Shown here: piece by piece, positions 31,706 to 43,146 of the stretch | Position numbering within the stretch: position 1 is the stretch's first letter | Layout: each line of letters starts with the position of its first letter | Source: Brasenia schreberi | Taxonomy: Eukaryota; Streptophyta; Magnoliopsida; Nymphaeales; Cabombaceae | Assembly: GCA_036023115.1 (NCBI GenBank) | Contig: JAYKKT010000073.1 | Location: 11,017,001 to 11,081,000 of the forward strand | Reading direction: 5' to 3' | Length of the DNA: 64,000 nucleotides | Translations under genes and position numbers: made by a program | The notes under the pieces: generated by a model | Database searches by the model: none | The model's input: the letters and a program-made list of their open reading frames with translations, nothing else | What the model was told of the DNA's origin: nothing

Positions 31706-34700
31706 TGTAGACGCAGAAAGTTCTCGCTTCTGGTTCTTAGGCTTGAAGCGAATCTTTTCGTGTGTCTAAGTAAGCAAAAAGGGCGTGCCAGCTAGCTTAC
31801 TTAAGCTAGCGAAGAAATACTTTGAAATCTGACTCCTAATGTGGCAACTATGAGCAAGTAAGTTCTTTTCGTCGCAGACCTTCTTACACTGATGCACAAG
31901 GGTCAGTCTGTACGCTTTAAAAATCGAGTTTTAAAATATGAGAACCTACAAAAACGTTTAAGGAGTTCGATTCGGATTGTTTTTATACGATTTTCAAGTT
32001 TTATTTCACATAGATTTGCACGTGCCTATGTCTTTCCTTTTTATCCCTTTTCGGGCCAACTAGGTGTGTGTTATGAACACGTGACCTAAGTGGGGCGACT
32101 TTGAGCGGGAGTATGGGGTTTGCTTTGATGCAATATGCATCCTAACCCGTGGTATGGCATATATGCAATGCAAACTCACGCAACTCCAAAGGGAAAACCC
32201 GAAATTCAAAGATACTGCAGAAGGGAAATGACTTGAAATGTAAATTGCAAAAGGGAAATTGCAAAAGGGAAATATGGCTATATCTTAAGAGCGGAAAGGC
32301 TCAATAGTGCAAGTGTGTGCCGTGTATATATGTAAAGACTACGCACATTGCTGAACCTTAAAACCCAAATCTTAAAGACATAGCCGAAAGGGAAATACTT
32401 AATATATATATGGGCCCGAAGGTCGCCAACGTGTTGCGTGGGTGTTGTGTGTATATTGAAAGACAACTCACACGACTTAAATGAAACCCAAATATAAATT
32501 ACAATATGGCCTTAACTAAGGTCTTGGGAGTAAGAGCGAAAGCTCAATATGTGTGAGTGTAGAATTGAAGTACTACGCACACGACATGAAATTAAACCCA
32601 AATATAAATTGCAATAGGCCTTGACTAAGGTCTTGGGGAGTAAGAGCGAAAGCTCAATGTGTGTGAGTGCGAGAATTGAAAGACAACACACACAATGTGA
32701 AATTAAACCCAAGGGAAAATATAACACGGCCTTTACTTGGGTCTTGTAAATAAGAGCGAAAGCTCAATGTGTGTGAGTGCGAGAATTGAAAGACAACACA
32801 CACAACTTAAGCAAAACCCTACGCAACTTAAATTATATAAATAAGTTTATATCTTAAGGGCTGATTAGGCCCGTGTGTGTTCAAAATCGTGCACAACTAA
32901 GAGCAAGATAGGCTCAAGTGCACGTGTGTGTGGGTGTGCCAAGCCACGTTATTACAAGCGGGGGGAGACAATGCTCCGTTATTACAATCCCGTATCAAAT
33001 TTAATTGAGCTTAAGCAAGTCTATAAACAAGGACCGAGTTAGGCACTTACGTATAGCTGGTCCGGAGGTGACTTGCTTGAGCTTGGGCTTGATCGTCGCC
33101 TTGGGCTGCAAGAGGGAGCTCCTCGGAAAGATGCGGCAAAGGTGTGTTGGCCGGGTGAAGCAAGATACTGCGGGGGTGGCGCCTTGGGCTGGGGTAGTTA
33201 GAGGGTGTCACTAAGGTGTAGGGCAGGTCCTAGGGAAGGTGGAGCTAAGGGTCTTGACTAGGGGCTGTCTAAGGGAGAGGATGGAAGGCTGCGGGTGTCC
33301 AGGGTGCAGTCGGTTATGGCTGGCCGACTAGTGGCAGGTAGTTAGGTGGTGGCCGACTGGGGTAACTAGGGGTGCTTAGGAATGGCAAAGGGGAGCTAGC
33401 TAGGGTGTTGGCTAAGGGTGACTAACTAGGGGTTGTCTAGGGGATGAGGTAAGGTGGCGGGTGTGATGCAGATGGGTAGAGGTCGGCCGAATGGTGAAGG
33501 GTGGCAAATGGTGGCCGGGAGATGATGGTGGTGTGGTGGCTGAGAGTGGAGGGGGAGTGAAGAGAGGGTGGAGTTAGGATAGGGTACTAACCGGAGAGAA
33601 AGGGGAAGGTGGCGAGTGTCCAAAGTGGGCAGCCGGATGGAAGGCGGATGCAGTCGGATGGAAGGAGTGGAGTTGGCTGGGAGGTGGTGGTGGCATGGAG
33701 TGGAGCTGGCCGGGATGTTGTGGTGGTGTGAAGTGAGAGAAGAGAGCAAGGGGTGACTGAGGAGAGGAAGGGCTCGGCTGGCCCAAGGTAGGCTTCCAAA
33801 ATCTGAAAAACCCGCCCACTAGGGGAGGGGGTTTATAGGATTTTAAGAGGTCGATTGGGCTGGTTTTTGAGGGGGTGGTTTAGTGGTTAGGTGGTGGCAG
33901 TTTAGGAATAAAGTGGGCTAGATATTTAGGGGGGGGCAGATATTTAGTTTGGGTGGTTTTAGGGATATGGTCTGCTAGGGTTTAGGTGGGGTGGTTTGGT
34001 GGTTTAGGGCTTAGCTAGGTGGGTTAGTTTTAGGGTGAGGTTTAGTGAGGTGGGTTAGGTGTTTAGGCTAGGATTAGGTTAGGATTAAGGGAATTAGGCT
34101 AGGTTTAGGGAAGGATTAGAGAAGTTGGTTAGGTGATTAGGTTGGGATTAGGGTTGGATTAGGGAAGTGGGTTAGGTGATTAGGCTAGGATTAGGCCGGG
34201 ATTAGGGTAAAGGGCTAGGATTAGGGGTTTTGTCTTAGGATTGGGTTAGGAACATCCCTTTGCATAGCCCATGGACTTCATTGCATCATGTTGGTGCAGC
34301 CCTAGGTTAGGTGTAGGTTCATACAAGCTTAAACCCACACTAATTAGGCTAACCCACATGACTAACCCAAAACTTGACACACAAGTCAAGCTTAATACAT
34401 TTCCCTCATGCTTAATCCTCCCCATTCTCTCTCATGCCCAAAATCCCACGTGAATTTCAAGTGGGCCCCACCTCCATTTATGAGAAGGTGATGTGGGGCT
34501 CTTCTGGTCCTGCTTTCATCAAGCCAAGCCGCTTTGTGGGGTTTCAAAACGTATTTTAAAAGGTTTTAAAACTATATTATACATATTTTAAAACATATAT
34601 AGTTTAAACATATGTACAGGGTTTGTCTGGAAGGCTCCTAGGTTTTCAGACTCAAAATAGCCCTTTGGGGCAGCTTTTATAAAACCAGGTTTATTTGAGA

Positions 34701-34727
34701 AGTTCATGGGATTTCGGGGTGTTTACA
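31706..34727 (-). mobile_element. 5' LTR of the full-length element (3022 bp, U3 deletion)
   Basis: TGTAGACGC to GTGTTTACA. It is the partner of 20468-23884. At about 34497 a block of roughly 350 bp of U3 (corresponding to 23300-23655) is missing, removing sequence upstream of the TATA-like element at 34474-34482. Bases 32254-33082 show no difference from 21030-21858 by eye, while both sides of this tract differ at several percent. Confidence 0.9.
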
Positions 34728-34732
34728 GCATG
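34728..34732. other. Target-site duplication, right copy (GCATG)
   Basis: Identical to 20463-20467, directly after the LTR end GTTTACA. Confidence 0.9.
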
Positions 34733-34919
34733 TATCATATTCTGGCTTCACTACTTGTCCACCGTCTCTCATCATTTACAAGAAAGTCACCCAAGTAGTG
34801 ATCTGGGGAGCGCTTAGAGTCCCACCCCCGGCTAGAGCCGTCTTAAAAATTTCGGGTGCTCCAAAGCACACAAATAGAGCCAACATAGGAGCGAGCCTTA
34901 GGCAAAGTGTAGGGGAAGT
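34733..34919 (+). pseudogene. gag of the older plus-strand element, part 2
   Basis: Continues the frame interrupted at 20467: LIIYKKVTQVVIWGALR, then AVLKISGAPKHTNRANIGAS. This parallels LVLYKKPAQVVIWGQPR and LKLQGAPKLTIRASL in the minus-strand gag near 30230-30130. It is cut at 34920 by the start of another LTR. Confidence 0.8.
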
Positions 34920-36638
34920 TGTAAACACCCCAAAAGCAAACAACTTTCAAAAGCAAACACCTGGTTTGAAAATCCATTTCAAAACCAAATTCTAGAGTTT
35001 TCGAAAACCCAAGCGTTGCAAAAGCTTTAAAAACTTCTGTTTAAACCCCGTTCGAAATATGAATTTCTCAAACTGGGGCCAAGTCCCAATTTTGTAAAAG
35101 ACCAAATCCAACAGGTGGTACCTAATCAAAAGTAGCCTCAGAAGTAGGTTCAAAAGCACAAAATGCACCCTGGCCTGATAAAAGCGAGACCAAACGGCGT
35201 AAGGAAAGCCTGGGCTAGAAGCAAACTTCAAGTCCAGAGCATCAAATGCCAAGCCAAGAACATCCACCAAAATAGCATAAATCCAATCCTGAAACAATAA
35301 AAATCAGCTAAAATGAAGTCCAAAAAGGTGAGAAGGAGTTCAGACAAAAAGGTTGGGGAAGACCTAACCCAAGAAGGAGCGTTGATGAAGCCAGAGCCCA
35401 AATATCCAGATCCAGACCCAAATAGTGTTTGGATCGGATTTGGATCTCAAAATCCAAATCCAAGATCCATACCCAAGACCCACCTCATTTGCCTATAAAT
35501 AGAGGTGAGGGGGTGCCATAAGTTCACGTGAAATCCAAGGGGCTTGGGGAGAGCTTGTATAAAGTAGGTGAGAGAAAATTGGTGTGCTAGATATTTTCAA
35601 ATGAGCCATAGCCATGTGGGATTGATCAAGGGCATGGGTTCAAGCCTTGTATGAACCTAGGCTCAAACCAAAGGGCTGCACTGACTTGAAGAAGGGTTGC
35701 ATAAGGGCGTGGAAGCATGGGCGAAGCATGGTGGACCGGCTCCAAGAGGTAGGTCTCTCAACCTCATCCTAAACTAGCCTAAACCACCTAACCGACCCCA
35801 CTAAACCTAACCCTAAACTAGCCTAGACCTAGCCCCTTTCACCTAAACCGGCCCAAACCACCCCTAACTCACCCAAATCTTAGCCCAACCGAATGCAGCT
35901 GCACTCGGTTTCCAATCCAATTCCTACCCCATACACCACCCGGTGCCTAGCGCCTACCGTGCCCTGCGCCCTTGTTCTGCGCGCTTAGCGGCTACCTTCC
36001 TGCCGTAACCCGCTCCTCCTACCGCACCTGCACCTGCCACCTTACCGCATCATTCCCTAGTGCCTACACACCCAGCCACACCGTAGCCTGCTATCTCCCT
36101 GCCTCACCACCCTAGCTCCGTATCAGCCCCTGTCGTCTCCCTACACCACTCTAGCATCATACCCACCTACCACCTCACCCCATCACTCCCCACCTGCTTG
36201 CACCCTCTCCCAACCGAACCCCCTACAGCACCTTCCTGCCGTAACCCACTCCCTAGAGCCATAACCCCATACCACAGCCTGCCGTAACCCACTCCCTAGA
36301 GCCATAACCCCATACCACAGCCTGCCGTAACCCCCGCGCCACAGCCTGCCATCTCCAAGCACCTGCACCATCGCCTAGCGCCGCTTCACTCCCTGCCATC
36401 CCTGTCGTAACCCTAGTGCCACTACCTAACTCCAGCATCCCACTGCCTAACTCCAGCACCCCGCTGCCTAGCTCCCAGTCGCATCCATTATCCCTAGCGC
36501 CTAACCTAACACCCCAACTACCAGCCCATTACCTAAAACCATACCTTAGACAGCTCCACTTAAGCTGTGACCTACCCAACTCCCACGGCTCCAAAACCGA
36601 CCTAGACTCGACTAGGGCCGCACCTTGCCGTGACCTAT
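34920..36638 (+). mobile_element. Truncated LTR, plus orientation (U3, TATA, leader)
   Basis: Starts TGTAAACACCCCAAAAGC and proceeds through a U3 with one palindromic unit (35408-35426) and the TATA box 35494-35502. A C-rich leader full of CTGCC, GTAACCC and CCTA motifs follows. At 36236-36321 a 43-bp unit (CTGCCGTAACCCACTCCC and onward) is duplicated exactly in tandem. It is truncated at 36638 by a minus-oriented LTR end. No gene. Confidence 0.8.
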
Positions 36639-36688
36639 TGTAAGCACGAAAATTCTCACTTCTGGCTTTTGAGGCCTGAAATGAACCT
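36639..36688 (-). mobile_element. U5 terminus of an LTR split by a solo LTR
   Basis: TGTAAGCACGAAAATTCTCA up to GAACCT is the first 50 bp of a minus-oriented LTR. It continues at 39964 after the inserted solo LTR. Confidence 0.75.
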
Positions 36689-38376
36689 TGTAAACACCAA
36701 AAATTTTCACTTACGGGTTCTTAGGCCTGAAGTGAACCTTTTCGCAATCTACTTCGCTTTATGGGCGTGCTAGCTAGTTTACTTTAACTAGCAAAGTATG
36801 TTTTGAAAAATAATCTGACTTTTGAAAGGCGATTGTAGGCAAGTGGGATTTTTATGTCGCAGACCTTCTTGCACCGATGCGCAAGGGTCAGTCTGTACGC
36901 TTAGAGACTTCGTTTTGAAACAAGTTTAACTCAAAATATATTTTGAATGAAGAAGTGTTTTAAAACCTTTTGAAAACCATGCATTTGGGCGATTTTGACT
37001 TTGTAAGGGTTGGACGACCCTAAGTCTTTCAAATTTTAATCTACTTAGGCACGATGTGCATGCATCGAAATAGCCTAAGTCTTGGCATATTTGCACGATT
37101 AATTCGGGTTGTTTTTGTATGATTTTCAGATTTTAGATCACGTGGATTTGCACGTGCCTAAGTCTTTCTTTTTATCCCTTTATGGGCCACCTAGGTGTGT
37201 GTTATGAACACTCCACTACATGGGGCGAATTTGAGCGGGAATACGGGGCTTGCTTCGATGCAATATGCGTCCTACCTCGTGGTATGGCGTAGATGCAATG
37301 CAAACTCACGCTACTCCAAAGGGAAAACCCGAATGTAAAGACAAATGCCGAAGGGAAATTGCCGAAGGGAAATGACTTGTAAAGTAAATAGCCGAAAGAA
37401 ATACTTTATATAGAGTATATGTAGGGGCCCTTACTTGGGTCTTGCAAATAAGAGCGAAGGCTCAATGTGTGTGCGTACTTGAATTGAAAGACTTACACAC
37501 ACGACATGAAATGAAACCCAAATATAAATTGTAGTATGCCTTGACTAAGGTCTTGGGAGTAAGAGCGAAGGCTCAATGTGTGTGCGTGTGGGAATGTAAA
37601 GACAACTCACACGACATAAATGAAACCCAAATATAACTGCAATAAGGCCTTTACTAAGGTCTTGGGAGTAAGAGCGAAGGCTCAATGTGTGTGCGTGTGG
37701 AAAATGGAAAGACAACACACACGACTTAATTAAAAACCCCCTTGACTTAAAATATATAAATATAACTATATATTAAGGGCTTGTTAGGCCCGTGTGTGTG
37801 CGAGAAGTGTACGACTAAGAGCGAAAAGGCTCAAGTGCGCGTGTGTGTGGGTGTGTCAAACCACGTTATTACAATCGGGGGGAGACGAAGCTCCTTTACT
37901 ACAACCCCGTATCAAAATTTAATAAAACACCAAATGTAAGGACTTACAACTCACCTAGCCCGCTATGTGGGGTGTGTCTAGGACGCGTACGCCTTGCGTG
38001 TGGAGCCCGGATCACATGGAAGTGGAACCGGCTAGCTTGGAGGTGTTTGAGAACCTTTGAGGACTTGGGAGAGGTGTTTGAGTAGGCTTTGTATGGGCCT
38101 GGTTTTTGGCTTGGTATGGGCCTGGTTTGGGATGACTCGAGTTGGGTTCTAGGGGAGCTTGGGGCAACTCAGGCTGTCTTGGTGCAGCTCAGGGTTTTGC
38201 CTTGCAAGGGGGTGCCTTAGGATGACTCGAGCCAAGGTGGTTCGAGTTATGTTTTAGGGGAAACCCTAACTAGGTTAGGTTCAGTCAGTCAAGGCCAAGG
38301 CAGGCCGGCCAGGGCTGAGCTAGGGCTCGGCCTGGCTGGGTGGAGTCACGGCCAGAGGTAGGTGGACCAAGGAAAC

Positions 38377-38692
38377 GGCCTGCCTTGTGGCAGGCCGGGG
38401 CTTTAGTGGTGTGGATGATACATGGCCTGCACCAGCAGGCCGTGGGCTTCGGGGTGAAGGAAGGGACACGGCCTGCACTAGCAGGCCGTGGGATTTCTAG
38501 GGAGAGGTGGCCTGCCGAGTGGCAGGCCCTGCCCTTGGTAAAGGAGGGGAAGCCCGGCCTGCACTAGCAGGCCGTGGGCTTGTAGGGAGAGGGCCTGCCG
38601 AGTGGCAGGCCCTGGCTGGGTTTGGATGAGGCACGGCCTGCACCAGCAGGCCGTGGGTTTACTAAAGGGAATGGCCTGCCAAGGAGCAGGCC
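38377..38692. repeat. Array of eight GGCCTGC/GCAGGCC hairpins
   Basis: Units at 38377-38396, 38424-38441, 38470-38487, 38509-38528, 38556-38573, 38592-38611, 38635-38652 and 38673-38692. One kind has a 7-bp stem with loop ACCA or ACTA (GGCCTGCACTAGCAGGCC), usually followed by GTGGG. The other has an 8-bp stem with loop GAGT or TTGT (GGCCTGCCGAGTGGCAGGCC); the last unit has one mismatch. Spacers between them are not conserved. Confidence 0.85.
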
Positions 38693-39350
38693 ATTGGGTT
38701 TGGTTTGGGGCAAGGGATGGTGGCGAAGTGGGGTTCGATTAAAGGCAGGTTAGGGGCGGCGGTTTGTAGGTGGTGGTAGGCTAGTCGGGGTAGGTGAGGT
38801 GCAGGTGGAGTTGGGTGGTTAAGGGCAGGTGGTGGTAGGCTTAGGTAGTGCAGGTCAGGGTGGGTTTTGGTTGAGGCGGTGATAGGTAGGTTCGGCCAGG
38901 TTGCGGCCGGTGGTGGGGGCGGCGACTAAGGGATGTTGGTTGGTGGCGAGGTGGGGTTCGGCCAGCTAGGGCAGGTCGGTTGGGAAAGGGGTTTTGTGAA
39001 GTTTGGCCAGCACTTGGCTGGACTTACTTGGGGCGGTTTATGGTCAGTTAGGTGTAGGTGGGTTCATATGGGTTAGGTTTAGAAGGGTAGAGAGAAGGGC
39101 TAGGTTTAGTTGAGGCTTACCTTAGGTGCAGCCCACTAGGTCCAGCCACCTCCAATCTGTCCAGCCCACTTCCACGCCCGCGGTCCACCTCTTGGTGCAG
39201 CTAGGCTCGAGTTGGTGCAGCCCCTTTGATCTAGCCTTGGCCAACATGGCTCAAGCCCACTTCACTCATGAGCCCACATGGCTAGGTTTATCACTCCCTC
39301 TCTCTCCTCCCAAATATTTGCATCAACCCTTTACATGGACCCCCTCACCT

Positions 39351-39359
39351 CTATTTATA
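39351..39359 (-). promoter_or_regulatory. LTR TATA box of the solo LTR
   Basis: CTATTTATA on the plus strand, i.e. TATAAATAG followed by AGGTGAGGGGG on the minus strand, in the conserved context. Confidence 0.7.
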
Positions 39360-39963
39360 GACATTTGAGCTGGGTCTTGGATTTGGGTTTGGGTTTGGGG
39401 TTTGGATCCAGACCCAAATCCAAATACTATTTGGATCTCGGATATTTTGAGATCCGTATTCGATCCAAACCCAACATTTTTATGGATATGGATTTGGATA
39501 TTTTGATCCAGATCCGATCCAATCCAAACACTATTTGGATTGGCCCAAATCCAAACACTATTCATTACATGGATTTGGATCTGGATATATATGGTCCAAA
39601 TCCAAATAAAAATTTCTTCGGATAGTCCTTCTTGGCTTCTCGAGACGAACGATTTGTGCGGGCACTGGCTTCATCAATACTCCGTCTGGTGCTAGGTTTT
39701 CCCCAACTTTGTCGTCCGGACTCCGTCTCGCCGTTTTGGACTCCGTTGAGCTTTTCATCAAACAGGCTCTACTTTCTTTTGTTTTTTTATCAGGGAGTGG
39801 CTTCTGAAGCTCTGGGCTTGAATCCTCTTCGGGCCTAGGGTCTTCTTTTGCCTTCTGTACCTGCTTTCACATTTTAAAACAGGTTGTCGTTTTGGCTCAA
39901 ACGAGCTTTTTGGTATTTTTGAGAGTTTTTGAAATATAGAAGATTTGGGGTGTTTACAAACCT

Positions 39964-42270
39964 TTTCGCGTCTACGTTGCTTTTGAAAAGGGTGTGCCAG
40001 CTAGCTTTCTCAAGCTAGCGAAGTTTTAAGATATCTGACGTTTTTGAAAGGCGATTGTGAGTAAGCAAGATCTTTTCGCTTTAAACCTTCTTGAACCGGT
40101 GTTCAAGGGTTAGTTTAAGCACTTTAAAAAACCTTTTTGATCTAAACAAACGTATACTTTTGAAAAGAAAAGTAAATGTTTCGATGTATGCCTAAATTGC
40201 AATTTTTTATTACGGGGTTGACGATTTCAAGTCTTTGAGTTTTTAAGCTATTTAGGCCGGATGTGTGTGCTTCAAGTGGCCTAATTTTAGCGAGTTTGAG
40301 CGTAGGTTCGGGGTTTCCTCTTTGAAAATAAGCGAATGCAAGGATGCACAAATACTTCTCGGGTTTGATATGATAAGGTGAGCTAAACTCGAATTAAAAG
40401 CAACTCACACACACAACTTAATGTAAATACCTGAATGAAAGTGCAACTCACACAGCTTGAATGTAAATTGCATAATTGAAATATACTTATATCTTAAGAG
40501 CGGAAAGGCTCAATTGTGAATGAGTGCTCTTGGTGTGTAAATGGAAAGATAACTCACACAACTGGAATTGAACTTGCCGAAATTGAAATATAAGTATATA
40601 GTAAGAGCGGAAAGGCTCAATGCACGCGTGTGTGTAGTGTGGAATTTAAATGACAAACTCACACGACATGAATTGAACTTTGCCGAAATTGAAATATAGA
40701 TATATGATAAGAGTGGAAAGGCTCAATGCATGCGTGTGTGTGTAGTGTGAAATTTAAATGACAAACTCACACGACATGAATTGAACCACCCGGAAATGCA
40801 AGTGCATACACGACTTGAATGTAAAACTCACGTAGCTGGAAAATATAGAAATATGCTATAACTTATGAGCAACAAAGGCTCAAAAGGTGTGTGAGAGTGT
40901 AGAGCAAGTGCACACGTACTTCTTGGGTGTGAGTGTGAAATTTAAATGACAAACTCACACGACATGAATGTAACAACCCAAATTGAAATGCAACTTGTAA
41001 ACACCCCGAAATTCTAAGGTTTTCATAAAACATACCTAGTTTTAAAATCCCCTTTTCAAGACCAGATTTTTAGTTTTTGAAAGCCCAAGAGTTGTAAAAG
41101 CTCCAAATTTTGTATAAAACCCCATTTTGATATGAAATATCTTATATGTCTTTCACTAAAGTCTTTAGCTTAAGAGCGAAGGCTCAATGTGTGTGCAATA
41201 GTGTGCAATTAAGAGCGGAAAGGCTCAAGTGCACGTGGGTGTCTTGTATATGTTTAAGAGCAATATGGCTCAAGTGTACGTGTGTGCTTCGTGTATCAAG
41301 CACCAATATTATATTTCGGGGAGAGAACGCTCCATTATTACAACCCTCTATCGAATTGAATTAAATCTGAAATGAGTAAGGTAAAAACCGAATTTAAACA
41401 CTTACAAGTGGATGGCTTTTCCTCTCAATCGTGCTTGGGCTTTTGTCCACCTTAGCAGCCAAGAGATGGGTCTCCCTAGGTGGGTTTGACGTGAGTTTGG
41501 GCTTGGGAGAGGCTTGGGTGTTTAGAGCTTGGTAGGGCTTAGATTCAGCCAAGAGGGATGTTGGCCAAGGTGTGTCACGGCAAGGGTGAGTCACGGTTAG
41601 GGTGAGTCACGGCCTAAGGTGTGGATATGGCCCTAAGGTGCGGATATGTCCCTAAGGGGAAAGGATGTAGCTGGGTTAGGTTGCGAGCTAGCTAAGGCAA
41701 GTGGTGTGGTAGGTAGGCAGGTGTTGCAGGGGGTTCGGCTGGGACATCAGGTTGTGGCTGGGGTGTTAGGTCGGCACTAGGGAGTGGGGCGCTAGGCTTG
41801 CAGCAGGCAGTAGGGAGTGTGGCAGGTGGTGGGGCGAGTAGGCGCTAGGGCAGGAAGACAGGCACTAGGTGCTGGGTCACGACAGGTGCATGGAGTGCGG
41901 TGCGGGTGCCGGTTGTGGGAAGGTGGCGCTAGGAAGTGTCGGGGGTGTTAGGGTGGCAGGTGGTGAGATGGGAGCCGGGTACTAGCAGGTGGGGAAGGTG
42001 AGGGACAACCGGGTGGCTGGGATATGGTAAGGGTCAGTCGAGTGGCTGGGATATGGTAAGGGTTAGTCGGGTGGCTGGGAAGGTGCGGTAGGAGGGTGAT
42101 GGGAGTCGGGTGCTAGGTAGGGCGGTGGTATGGAGTGATGGGAGGTTAGGTCGGAGCTAGGGCAGGGGTTCAAAACCGAGTGCAGCTAGGTTGGGGGAGG
42201 TTTTAGGTTAGGTGAAAAGGGCTGGGTTTAGGCTAGTTTAGGGTTAGGTTTAGTGAGATGGGTTAGGTGG
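39964..42270 (-). mobile_element. Remainder of the split LTR (U5, modules, leader), truncated
   Basis: Continues the LTR begun at 36639: terminal hairpin 40000-40019, modules of TAAGAGCGGAAAGGCTCAAT type (40495-40930 and 41170-41260), the ATTATTACAACCC block (about 41330) and a G-rich leader (41400-42260). It is interrupted by a 149-bp piece of opposite-strand LTR at 40996-41144 and truncated by the LTR starting at 42271. No gene. Confidence 0.75.
40996..41144 (+). mobile_element. Short LTR start fragment, plus orientation
   Basis: TGTAAACACCCCGAAATTC to about CTTATATG matches the reverse complement of the LTR edge near 19030-19180. It looks like a rearranged U3 scrap in the middle of the minus LTR. 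Confidence 0.6.
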
Positions 42271-43137
42271 TGTAAATACCCCAAAATCCTACGATTTTAG
42301 AAAACAAATCCCTGGTTTACAAATCAACCCAAAAGGCCATTTTGCATTTTCAAAAACCCAAGAGCTTCCAAAAGCTTGTAAATACTGTTTTGAACCCCCA
42401 TATCCAGTATGAATTTCTTAAACTCGGGCTAAGTCCCATTTTGCCAAAAAGCAAAAGACAAACAAGTGAAGCAGGGAAGACGACACCTGATCGAGAAGCA
42501 GCCCAGAAACCAGGTCACGAAGGCCAAATCAAAGGCAACCTCAAAAACAAGTGTAGAAGCCCAAAAGCAGCACCTTGGCTTGATAAAAGCCAGGGTCAAA
42601 AGGTTAAAGGAAGGCCCAGGCCCGATGTAGAATGCAAGCACGGTACACCCAGAAGCCAAATCGAATACATCCACCCAAGCAACATGAATTTGAGCCAGAA
42701 ATGGCGAAATTAAGCATAAATGGAGTCCAGAATGGCGAGATAGAGTCCGGACGACAAAGTTGGAGAAAACCCAGCACCAGACGAAGCGTTGATGAAGCCA
42801 GTGCCCACACAAAATGTCCGCCTCAAAAAGCCAAGGACCATCCAGAGAAAATTTGGATTCGATCTGGACCATAAATATCCAGATTCATATCCAAATAGTG
42901 TTTGGACTTGGGTCAATCCAAATAGTGTTTGGATTTGGATTGGATCCAAATAATGTTTGGATTAGATCAGATCTGGACCAAAATATCCAGATCCATATCC
43001 ATAAAAATATTGGATTTGGATCGGATATGGATCTCAAAATATCTGAGATCCAAGATCCAGATCCAAATAGTATTTGGATCGGACATGGATTCCACGATCC
43101 AAACTCAAGACCATATCCAAGACCCACCTCATTTGCC

Positions 43138-43146
43138 TATAAATAG
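43138..43146 (+). promoter_or_regulatory. LTR TATA box
   Basis: TATAAATAG in the conserved GCCTATAAATAG context, about 60 bp after the last palindromic U3 unit. Confidence 0.7.

Larger units (their letters stand above)
20468..34727 (-). mobile_element. Full-length Tat-lineage Ty3/gypsy retrotransposon (14,260 bp)
   Basis: Complete structure on the minus strand: 5' LTR 31706-34727, PBS 31683-31700, gag about 31562-29690, protease, RT/RNase H, archaeal-type RNase H, integrase to 25045, 3' non-coding with an antisense ORF, PPT 23885-23897, 3' LTR 20468-23884. Perfect 5-bp GCATG duplications flank it, and it splits the gag of an older plus-strand element, whose reading picks up again at 34733. 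The coding part has several stops and frameshifts, so this copy could only have moved with proteins supplied in trans, or decayed after insertion. Large LTRs and dual RNase H place it in the Tat lineage. Confidence 0.93.
36689..39958 (-). mobile_element. Solo LTR (3270 bp) with AACCT target duplication
   Basis: TGTAAACACC to GTGTTTACA, flanked by AACCT at 36684-36688 and 39959-39963, with no internal region. It contains the terminal hairpin (36773-36792, GCTAGTTT/AACTAGC type) and hairpin modules (37426-37441, 37537-37552, 37646-37661). The leader carries an unusual GGCCTGC hairpin array (38377-38692). The TATA box is on the minus strand at 39351-39359, and palindromic U3 units are at 39418-39436 and 39522-39540. 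Solo LTRs arise by LTR-LTR recombination. Confidence 0.88.

Noticed and set aside
38377..38692. CRISPR-like array
   Set aside because: Units are perfect palindromes with irregular spacing inside a plant LTR. There are no uniform spacers, no leader and no cas genes.
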